Of a stretch of DNA of 35,535 bases, positions 8,453 to 16,191 are shown piece by piece. The number at the start of each line of letters is the position of its first letter. Position 1 is the first letter of the stretch. The notes beneath the pieces were generated by a model that worked only from the letters and a program-made list of their open reading frames with translations, was not told the origin of the DNA and searched no databases. Both the position numbers and the translations under genes were made by a program. Source of the stretch: an uncultured Actinomycetes bacterium (GTDB taxonomy: Bacteria > Actinomycetota > Actinomycetes > UBA12327). Location of the stretch: contig CAIXNN010000055.1 in NCBI GenBank assembly GCA_903920865.1, forward strand, positions 1 to 35,535. The letters run 5' to 3'.

Positions 8453-9991
8453 ATGAACAGCAAGTACAAGCTTGCTACGGCAGCGGCTGCGGTTATCGCA
8501 ATTGCTGCTAGTGGACTCACGATGGGCTCGGCCTATGCCGATCCATCTGGTTCCCCCACGTACCGCACCCTTTCAGGTGTTGGCTCCGACACCACTGAAG
8601 GTGTCGTCGCTGGCCTTTCTGACGGCATAACCTCCTTGTCCTTGACCTCGTCCTTGGTTTCGGACGGAACAATTACGGACTTGACCGGTGCCACGATTCC
8701 TAGCGGCACCAAGATCGTCGGTAGCTACAACGCCCAAGGAACAGCCACCATCAAGACCAAGGCTTCAGCTTTGTGTGACGCGGTAACGCGTCAAAATGGT
8801 TCGGGCGCCGGCAAGACGGGTCTCTTGGCTTCGTTGAACAACGTCAACACGCCTGCTACGACCAGTGCGACCGGTGATGTCAACACCAACGGAACCATCA
8901 CGAACGTCTCGAGTACCACTGGCGTTCAGGCAGGTCTTCAAGTCACCGGCACAAACATTCCAGCCGGAACCTTTGTCACCGGGGTTTCAGGAACCACGAT
9001 TTCAACATCTGGTCCTACCTTGCCAACAGGTGCCGCGACTGCTGCCGCGCTCGGATTCAAGGGTGACGGTTGCTTGCAGTTCTCACGTTCATCATCTGGT
9101 GGATCTGGAACCAACAGCCCAGCTTTGACCTACGTGCCGTTCGCACTCGATGCAGTGGACTATGCAGTCACCCCCACGAGCAACGTCTCGCGCACTTTGC
9201 GTAAGTCAGACCTCCAGGGTTACTACACCTGCAACACCGACTACGTAACCGAGACGATCACCTCGATCTCTGTTACCGCTGGTGGTACGGGTTACACCTC
9301 AGCTCCCACCGTTGTGATCACCGGCAACGCCAGCCAGGGCTCCGGCGCAACGGCAACTGCAGTAGTTACCTCCGGTGCTGTTACCGCCGTCAACTTGACC
9401 AACGCTGGTTCGGGCTACGGTTCAATTACCGTGAGCTTCACCGGTGGCGCTGGCTCGGGTGCAGCTGCCAAGGCCGTAGTTACCTCCGACATCAAGCCTG
9501 TGCTTCCGCAGGCTGGCTCGGGAACTCGCTCCTTCTGGGAATCCCAAATGGGTATTGCTGACGCCGACGTTGTTGCTGGTAAGTACCCATGCATCATCGA
9601 TGGTTCCTACAACAGCCAAACCATTGAGGAGCACACGGGAACATTCCTCACCGACAACATGTTGGTGCCGTTCTCCATCCCGCAGTACAACGCGCAAGCA
9701 ACTCAGTTGCTAACCGACCGTCGCGGTCGTGCCCAGTTGGCTTCAATTGCTAGCGGTGGAACCTCATCCGCGCCAACAGGAATCACCTCGCCAAACAAGG
9801 TGAACACGTCCTTCAACATCACACGATCTGTCTACAACGTGATTCCTACTGCGTTGAAGAACACCTCGCCGTGGAAGGAAGTTTTCAACGGTGGCTCATC
9901 GTTGGCGTGTAGCTCTGCTAGCCAAGCGATCATCCAGGCCTATGGCTTTGGATTGTCGGGAAGCTGTGGAGACGTCAGCAACTCGTACTAA
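8453..9991 (+). CDS. secreted PstS-like substrate-binding protein with two repeat-type insertions
   Basis: Start chosen at ATG 8453 (GAGAGGAAA upstream), not the ORF start 8363; signal peptide; [51 protein letters not shown] are SBP-like. Confidence 0.75.
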   Translation: MNSKYKLATAAAAVIAIAASGLTMGSAYADPSGSPTYRTLSGVGSDTTEGVVAGLSDGITSLSLTSSLVSDGTITDLTGATIPSGTKIVGSYNAQGTATIKTKASALCDAVTRQNGSGAGKTGLLASLNNVNTPATTSATGDVNTNGTITNVSSTTGVQAGLQVTGTNIPAGTFVTGVSGTTISTSGPTLPTGAATAAALGFKGDGCLQFSRSSSGGSGTNSPALTYVPFALDAVDYAVTPTSNVSRTLRKSDLQGYYTCNTDYVTETITSISVTAGGTGYTSAPTVVITGNASQGSGATATAVVTSGAVTAVNLTNAGSGYGSITVSFTGGAGSGAAAKAVVTSDIKPVLPQAGSGTRSFWESQMGIADADVVAGKYPCIIDGSYNSQTIEEHTGTFLTDNMLVPFSIPQYNAQATQLLTDRRGRAQLASIASGGTSSAPTGITSPNKVNTSFNITRSVYNVIPTALKNTSPWKEVFNGGSSLACSSASQAIIQAYGFGLSGSCGDVSNSY

Positions 9992-10010
9992 CCAGTAGTT
10001 ACTAAAAAAG

Positions 10011-10066
10011 GTTTGGCGGCGGTGCGACCCACAAGGTTGTACACCTGGGTAGCACCGCCGCCAAAC
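10011..10066. terminator. long inverted repeat between secreted-protein genes (possible attenuator, stabiliser or minus-strand terminator)
   Basis: GTTTGGCGGCGGTGC (10011-10025) is perfectly complementary to GCACCGCCGCCAAAC (10052-10066); A-tract at 10004-10009 reads as a T-tract on the minus strand. Confidence 0.6.
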
Positions 10067-10108
10067 ACAACTCCCGCACAACATTCGAGAGAACAGAAGG
10101 TTAACATC

Positions 10109-11794
10109 GTGAAAATCAAGAAGCTGGTAGCCATCTCGGTTACCCTGAGTTTGACTGCTTTGGTTGGTGGGCTCAATGCCTCACCTGCCAGTGCAGCTGT
10201 GATTGGTTCGTTGGCATTGACGCCTGCGACCGGATCTAACTCCTCCGTGGTCACGGCCAACAGCTCTGGCGCCTGTGACAACGGTACAAACATCAAAATG
10301 ACCGTCGCTGGTACGGGCGTTCAAACAGCATCAGAGAACATTGTTGGCAACTCGGGTATCGCAGGATACGCGACCAACGGCAATGGCGGGATCACCGTTC
10401 CGTCGGCGTACAACATGACGGACTTCGGAAACCTGCAGTCACCGGCTCTTACTAGTTACAGCGGTCGGTATGACTTCACGCTGGTGTGCAAGAACTCTGT
10501 CGGTGCAACGACCTATGGAACGTTCACTGGTGGCATTTACTTCACCTCATCAACCGTTTACCACACCACTGCAACGTCAATTACTGCTTCGGGTGCGCAA
10601 ACCAGTGCCACCACGGATACGGCTGACTTGACGGCCACTGTCTCAGGTTCGGTTACACCTGTGGGCACGGTTCAGTTCAAGGTGGACGGCAGCAACGTTG
10701 GCAGCCCAGCAACCGTTAACGGTTCAGGTGTTGCCACGTTGACGACGCCCACCCTCTCGGTGGGAAGCCACACGGTGGACGCCACGTTCATCCCCAGCAC
10801 GACGGCATTCGATGGTTCCGCTGCAACGCAGGGATCCTTCTCCACCGTTGCCAAGCTCGTTGCCACGACCACCACGTTGACCGCTGACCAGGGCTCACCT
10901 GTGACCCCCGGCACGGCGATCACCTTGACGGCGGCAACTGGCCCAGCCAGCACCCCTGGTTCGGTTCAGTTCAAGAAGAACGGTTCGAACTTGGGTTCGC
11001 CCGTGACTGTTGCTTCTAACCAGGCGCAGTACGTGTACACCCCCAGTGGCGAGGAAACGGATGCCTTTACGGCCACCTTTACTCCTACCGGATCGTTCAC
11101 TGACTCAACGTCAAACACGGTGAACATTGAAGTGAGCAACAAGCCTTCATCGACCGAAGACATTGTGACCAAGATTACCGCTCAGGGTGCCTTGGTTATT
11201 TCGGTCAATGGTTGCTCCTACGCCAGTCCACCGCAGGCTGCACCGCTGAACGATGGCCCATCAACGGGTCCGTCAAATGGTGCAAGCGGAACGGTCGGAA
11301 GCACTGACAACACGGTCAACCCTTGTAACGATGTCATTTTGCCGACACCAACTCTCAACGGTGCTGGCAACTTGCTGCAGACCTCGGGAACCTTGAAGCC
11401 AGTGACGATCACTGACACTCGCACTCCTGACCAGTCGTGGTCCTTCACCGGACAGGTTGACGACTTCAAGGACTTCGGTGGGGTTCACACTCTGCCTGGT
11501 TCAGGTCTTGGTTGGACTCCTTCGGTGACCTCAACCAACATCGCGGACAACGTTTTCGCTGGTGCAACTGTGGCCAGTGACGCCGGTCCGATCACCTTCT
11601 CCTCGAGTGCTGGTTTGAAGACGGCTCGCGCCTTCGCTTACACCAGCTCGAAGACCGGAACAGTTGGTACCTCTGGTGCCGCAACCGGTTCAGGTCTGGG
11701 AACCACAGTGCTGGGAGGCTCGTTGACCCTGAACGTGCCCACCAACGCCGTTCCTGGTGTGTACCTGGCTCATCTGACCCTGACCGCCATCTAG
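10109..11794 (+). CDS. secreted Ig-like repeat protein with C-terminal WxL-like domain
   Basis: GTG 10109 preceded by AGAAGG; signal peptide VKIKKLVAISVTLSLTALVGGLNASPASAA; two Big_5-like Ig domains (GTVQFKVDGSNVG..., GSVQFKKNGSNLG...); C-terminus ITDTRTPDQSWSFTGQVDDF...LGWTPSV...LTLNVPTNAVPGVYLAHLTLTAI. Confidence 0.75.
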   Translation: MKIKKLVAISVTLSLTALVGGLNASPASAAVIGSLALTPATGSNSSVVTANSSGACDNGTNIKMTVAGTGVQTASENIVGNSGIAGYATNGNGGITVPSAYNMTDFGNLQSPALTSYSGRYDFTLVCKNSVGATTYGTFTGGIYFTSSTVYHTTATSITASGAQTSATTDTADLTATVSGSVTPVGTVQFKVDGSNVGSPATVNGSGVATLTTPTLSVGSHTVDATFIPSTTAFDGSAATQGSFSTVAKLVATTTTLTADQGSPVTPGTAITLTAATGPASTPGSVQFKKNGSNLGSPVTVASNQAQYVYTPSGEETDAFTATFTPTGSFTDSTSNTVNIEVSNKPSSTEDIVTKITAQGALVISVNGCSYASPPQAAPLNDGPSTGPSNGASGTVGSTDNTVNPCNDVILPTPTLNGAGNLLQTSGTLKPVTITDTRTPDQSWSFTGQVDDFKDFGGVHTLPGSGLGWTPSVTSTNIADNVFAGATVASDAGPITFSSSAGLKTARAFAYTSSKTGTVGTSGAATGSGLGTTVLGGSLTLNVPTNAVPGVYLAHLTLTAI

Positions 11795-11812
11795 TCAGGA
11801 GTTAGTCCCTGG

Positions 11813-11851
11813 TGGGGGCTGTCGAGTCCAATTCGGACTCGACAGCCCCCA
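11813..11851 (+). terminator. strong hairpin downstream of the Ig/WxL-like gene (terminator or attenuator-like, no U-tract)
   Basis: TGGGGGCTGTCGAGTCC - AATTC - GGACTCGACAGCCCCCA, 17-bp perfect stem with 5-nt loop. Confidence 0.65.
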
Positions 11852-11951
11852 TCGCTTTGGGGGTGGCCAGGCGCCAAATCCACGCTCGCAATTCACAGGC
11901 ACTTCCCTGCTCGTTTACCTGCGCGCCACCTTGGTTGGGTTGGCTTTAGGC

Positions 11952-13097
11952 ATGCAGAACAGCCGTGGATCACGCCCTGGGTGGCGGTGGGTGTCCATGC
12001 TTTTTGCCACGCTTGTTCTTGGTTCCACAGTTGCAGCTCCAGCAATTGCCGCGCCCACGCCAGAGCCGACCTCGCCACTGAAAACGTATGGAGCTCCGAG
12101 TCAACAAACAACAGCCACCTGGGCGTTGGTGCCAGTTGACGCAAGCGGAGACCTAGATGGTCGTTCGAAGTATGCATATACGGCCAAGCCGGGTGCGGTG
12201 ATCACCGACATGATGGGTGTGACAAATTTCAGCACCCAAGCATTGACCCTGAAACTTGAAGCCATCGATGCTTTCAATACCCCCGACGGGCAGTTTGCAT
12301 TGTTGCAAACGGGAGCAAAGTCCAAGGACCTTGGCCAGTGGATTACTCCCAGCCAATCACGAATAACGGTGCCGGCACGAACACGTTTGAGCATTCCATT
12401 CACACTCCGTGTTCCAAAGGATGCCTCACCTGGTGACCACATTGCTGGCGTTGTAGCAACCGCGGTCCAAGGTGCATCGGGATCAAAGGATCAGAAAGTT
12501 GCAGTCAATTTCCGCACTGGTTCTCGGGTGTATCTGCGGGTAACGGGGGCCATTCGCGCAACTTTGTCGCTGACCAATGTCTCGGCAAGCTATTCCCAGA
12601 CAGCCAACCCATTAGGTCGCGGCACGGTCACTGTGCGTTATCGAGTTGTCAACAGTGGCAACGTTCGCTTGGCCGCACGTGGCACGGTCACTGTGGCAGG
12701 TGTTGGAGGGCTAAACCCCACACCTGAACAGAAGCTGCAAATCAGTGAGCTCCTGCCGGGACAGTCTGCTGACCTTTCTACCGAGATCGATTCAGTTGCA
12801 CCGCTGGGGCTGTTGAAGGCATCCGTTGTCCTTCATCCCGTTCTCGCCCGTGGTGTGAGCGCCCCCAAACTCGCGGATACAAGCGCCAGTGTGTGGTTCG
12901 TGGCGGTATCTGTCACAGCAGCATTGATCCTGTTTGGCCTACTAGCTGGATTCGTTCTCTGGCTCTTGGTTCTACGACCAGGAGTGCCTGGCATCGGTGG
13001 CGGCAGCGGTAGTGGCGATGCCAATACTGACCCAACGCCGCAAGCCCCGACCAGTGATTTTGTTGAATCCGATGTTGATCTAGGAGCGTTGGTGTAG
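11952..13097 (+). CDS. DUF916/WxL peptidoglycan-binding-domain-like membrane protein
   Basis: ATG 11952 preferred over TTG 11931; signal peptide; ATWALVPVD...PGAVITDMMGVTNFSTQALTLKLEAIDAFNTPDGQFAL...FTLRVPKDASPGDHIAGVVATAV...GSRVYLRVTG; C-terminal TM LILFGLLAGFVLWLLVLRPG. Confidence 0.75.
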   Translation: MQNSRGSRPGWRWVSMLFATLVLGSTVAAPAIAAPTPEPTSPLKTYGAPSQQTTATWALVPVDASGDLDGRSKYAYTAKPGAVITDMMGVTNFSTQALTLKLEAIDAFNTPDGQFALLQTGAKSKDLGQWITPSQSRITVPARTRLSIPFTLRVPKDASPGDHIAGVVATAVQGASGSKDQKVAVNFRTGSRVYLRVTGAIRATLSLTNVSASYSQTANPLGRGTVTVRYRVVNSGNVRLAARGTVTVAGVGGLNPTPEQKLQISELLPGQSADLSTEIDSVAPLGLLKASVVLHPVLARGVSAPKLADTSASVWFVAVSVTAALILFGLLAGFVLWLLVLRPGVPGIGGGSGSGDANTDPTPQAPTSDFVESDVDLGALV

Positions 13098-13822
13098 TGA
13101 AAGTTCGATGGCTAGCCGCACTTGTGTCAACGATTGTCATGGGCGTGCTCTTTGCTGTGGCCTCGCCTAGTTATGCCTCAACTCTGGGTGATCTCACGGT
13201 CACGCCAGCCAACGGAAACGATTCATCCGTTGTGGTGATCACGACCTCTGGTCCTTGTCCGCGCGAGGCAACCAATGTCATTGCCACCATCACTGGTTCG
13301 GGATTTGAATCAGGACAAAACCTGATTGGGAACTCTCCGTTACGAATCTACCCTCGCACTACCAAAGGGGGATACATCATCCCGTTGCAGTACACGTTCG
13401 GGGACGTGGCAAAACTTCAACGTGTGTATAAGGGCCTTACCGGTTCGTACAAAGTCGTGGCCACGTGCCGCGGGGTGATTAAGCCGACAGATCTGGGTCA
13501 ATTCACCGGCACTGTTTCCTTTTCGAACAAGGTTGGAGCCGGTGGTTACCGCAACTATGTCGCTAAGAACCCGGCAACTGCACCGGTGCCGACTCAGGGC
13601 ACGCTGAACGGCCAAACGAAGGGTTCTGGCTCTTCGGCCTCGCAGCCGGTTCAAACTCCGCAGGGATTGAGCCCATCAACTAACGGTGATGGAACCGATA
13701 GCGCAGGTTCGAATTCTGACTCAGGAATTGGCCGTGAACTTTTGTTCGTAGGTCTTGCCATCATTTTGATGCTGGCTGCTGCTTTGTACGTTCGTCGTTC
13801 CCAATCCGCAAAGAGGTCCTAG
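13097..13822 (+). CDS. secreted/TM-anchored protein with the paralogous 'LGxLxxTPAxG' module
   Basis: 241 aa; signal peptide, STLGDLTVTPANGNDSSVVVITTSGPC..., C-terminal TM LLFVGLAIILMLAAALYVRRSQSAKRS. Confidence 0.7.
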   Translation: MKVRWLAALVSTIVMGVLFAVASPSYASTLGDLTVTPANGNDSSVVVITTSGPCPREATNVIATITGSGFESGQNLIGNSPLRIYPRTTKGGYIIPLQYTFGDVAKLQRVYKGLTGSYKVVATCRGVIKPTDLGQFTGTVSFSNKVGAGGYRNYVAKNPATAPVPTQGTLNGQTKGSGSSASQPVQTPQGLSPSTNGDGTDSAGSNSDSGIGRELLFVGLAIILMLAAALYVRRSQSAKRS

Positions 13823-13922
13823 GGATGTTCACAAACCATTTCAACTATGTACGGGGAAGAAGCTAATGAATAGGGATGTTCACAAACCATTTCAACTATG
13901 TACAGGAAAGAAGCGAATGAAG
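13821..13922 (+). repeat. 51-bp tandem duplication (2 copies) spanning RBS and start codon of the next gene
   Basis: agggatgttcacaaaccatttcaactatgtacggggaagaagctaatgaat (13821-13871) / agggatgttcacaaaccatttcaactatgtacaggaaagaagcgaatgaag (13872-13922); 47/51 identical. Confidence 0.93.
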
Positions 13923-15218
13923 ACGAGCAGGCGTCAGATTGCCTCTGTAGTGACCGTATGTGGCCTAGTGGCTGCAGGCTTGTTTGCCGTAAGTGCCCCG
14001 GCCCAGGCAGCGGTTCTTGGTTCTCTAAAGATCGCCCCAGGATCTGGAAACCTTCAAACGGTTATTTCAGTGTCAACTCCAGGCCAGTGCGATCAGGGCA
14101 CCAATATCAAGGTCATCATTTCTGGCGCTGGAGTCCAATCAGCCACCGAGAACATCGTGGGAAATACAGCAATTACGTCGTACCCAACCAATCTTGATGG
14201 CGGATTCGATATTGAATTCCCGTCAACACTGGCCGATTACGGTACTACCCAATCACCAGCGCTGACATCGTTTAGTGGCCGCTATGACATCAGCGTGATT
14301 TGTAAGAACAGTTTCGGGACCACAACCTATGGAACCTTCACCGGTTCGCTCTACTTCTCATCAGGAACTGCCTGGACAAGCACGAAGCCGGCAACGACAA
14401 CAACCCTGACGGCAACTCCGGCTAGCAGCTCCTACCAAGGCGAAAACGTTCACTTGGAAGCAGCGGTTACTCCATTAGGGGTGGCTGGAACTGTGCAGTT
14501 CAAAGACGGCGCTGTAGATCTTGGAAGCGTCTCGCCTGCCCCTACCGGTGTAGCAAGTCTCGACACCACAGCCCTTACCGTCGGCCCGCACATCCTCACA
14601 GCGGTATTCACGCCCGCTGATGCACTCTCCTTTGGGGAATCAACATCAAATTCGGTGTCTTACGAGATTTTGACCCCGGCGGCTCCGAGCGTAATTACAG
14701 GGGCAAGCGCAACTGGCACCTACAAGGTTGGTTACACAATCGCCTGTGGAGCCGCTTTCCAGGGAGCGAGCTCGACTGCCTACGCCTGGCTCAACAATGG
14801 TGTGGCAATTTCGGGGCAGACGGCTAGCACTTTCTACCTCTCGGGTAGTTACTACAACCGCACAATTTCTTGTACAGCCACCGGACACAACTCCTACGGC
14901 GATACACCATCGACAAGCACAGGCCACCTGATCGCTCTGGGTTCAAAGCCAACGCTGCGCAGAGCTCCAGTGATTTCGGGAACAGTCAAGGTTGGCAAGA
15001 CCATTTCTACCTCTAAGGGGACGTGGTCACTTTCAGGTTTGACGTATTCGTATCAGTGGAAGCGAAACGGCAAGTCAATTGCTGGAAGTGTGGCCCGCAA
15101 AATCTCCTACAAGGTGGTTGCAGCCGACAAGGGCAAGTACCTCACCTGCACTGTCACCGTTCGCAAGACCGGTTATGCGAGTAACTCGGCAACGACCGGA
15201 CGCAAGAAGGCTGCATAG
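13917..15218 (+). CDS. secreted protein with paralogous N-terminal module, Ig-like domain and two cell-wall-type YQW repeats
   Basis: ATG 13917 gives signal peptide MKTSRRQIASVVTVCGLVAAGLFAVSAPAQAA; in-frame alternative ATG 13866; repeats ...YAWLNNGVAISGQTASTF... and ...YSYQWKRNGKSIAGSVARKISYKVVAADKGKYLTCTVTV. Confidence 0.75.
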   Translation: MKTSRRQIASVVTVCGLVAAGLFAVSAPAQAAVLGSLKIAPGSGNLQTVISVSTPGQCDQGTNIKVIISGAGVQSATENIVGNTAITSYPTNLDGGFDIEFPSTLADYGTTQSPALTSFSGRYDISVICKNSFGTTTYGTFTGSLYFSSGTAWTSTKPATTTTLTATPASSSYQGENVHLEAAVTPLGVAGTVQFKDGAVDLGSVSPAPTGVASLDTTALTVGPHILTAVFTPADALSFGESTSNSVSYEILTPAAPSVITGASATGTYKVGYTIACGAAFQGASSTAYAWLNNGVAISGQTASTFYLSGSYYNRTISCTATGHNSYGDTPSTSTGHLIALGSKPTLRRAPVISGTVKVGKTISTSKGTWSLSGLTYSYQWKRNGKSIAGSVARKISYKVVAADKGKYLTCTVTVRKTGYASNSATTGRKKAA

Positions 15219-15220
15219 TC

Positions 15221-16183
15221 ATGACAACCACGTCCGCACAACGACCCTCAGACTCTGGTATCGCATCAGAGTCTGAGGTCGTGCGGTCTTCGGTCGGACA
15301 AAACCAGCTTTCGTCAAATACCGGCGAGACGTTGAACCAGCCGCAATCGGTTCTTGTAGGTGCAAGTTTGTGCATCCTGGCGGCGCTGCTGGTTGGATTT
15401 CTGGTCAATTTGACGGTCGTGGGTTCACTCAAGCATGCACGTGATCAGGTCGTGGCCTTTGATTCCCTCCGCGTTTCCTTGGCTAAGGCCACCGCACCGG
15501 TGGGACCCAAAGACGTAAACGGCCGCTTGCTCAGCCTGGGAACTCCGGTTGCTTTAATTACGATTCCAAAATTGGGCGTTGAGCAAACGGTTCTCGAGGG
15601 CACCACATCCCGAGTACTTGTGAGCGGACCTGGGCACCAACGAAGTTCAGTTCTTCCGGGCCAAGCTGGTTCGGTCATCATCATGGGTCGCAAAGACGCA
15701 TACGGCGGTCCGTTTGCTGGCTTGAAGAATATGTATCGCGGACAGCTGATCCAGACGACAACGGGTCAAGGTAAGGCCACGTACAAAGTGGTGGCGGTCA
15801 ACAGTGGGGCCAAAGCCGCTGTTGCTCCTGCAAATTTGCCACTCAATCGACTGACCTTGATCACGGCCGATGGCTACCGATTCCTTCCGGACGGAATTAC
15901 CCGAGTCGATGCGGAGCTCATCACTCCTGCGTTCAACCCTGCGGCCCAGTTGCTTTCTGACGCATCCTTGACACCAGCTGAGGCTGCTTTAGCCGGAGAT
16001 TCGAGCGCCTGGATTCCGCTGGTTTTTTGGATCCAAGCCCTACTCGTTGCGGCCCTGGCCATGACGTGGGCGTGGGCGCGTTGGGGCCGTTGGCAGGCCT
16101 GGGTTGTTGGAGTTCCAGTGATTTTGTTCATCGGTTTGTCCGTTGCCGGACAAGTCTCGTTGCTTTTGCCTAATCTGATCTAA
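15221..16183 (+). CDS. sortase-fold membrane protein lacking the catalytic Cys and His (predicted pseudo-sortase)
   Basis: 320 aa; N-terminal TM; ALITIPKLGVEQTVLEGT...GPGHQRSSVLPGQAGSVIIMGRKDAYGGPFAGLKNMYRGQLI...NRLTLITADGYRFLPDGITRVDAELI; two C-terminal hydrophobic segments. Confidence 0.8.
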   Translation: MTTTSAQRPSDSGIASESEVVRSSVGQNQLSSNTGETLNQPQSVLVGASLCILAALLVGFLVNLTVVGSLKHARDQVVAFDSLRVSLAKATAPVGPKDVNGRLLSLGTPVALITIPKLGVEQTVLEGTTSRVLVSGPGHQRSSVLPGQAGSVIIMGRKDAYGGPFAGLKNMYRGQLIQTTTGQGKATYKVVAVNSGAKAAVAPANLPLNRLTLITADGYRFLPDGITRVDAELITPAFNPAAQLLSDASLTPAEAALAGDSSAWIPLVFWIQALLVAALAMTWAWARWGRWQAWVVGVPVILFIGLSVAGQVSLLLPNLI

Positions 16184-16191
16184 GGAGAGAT

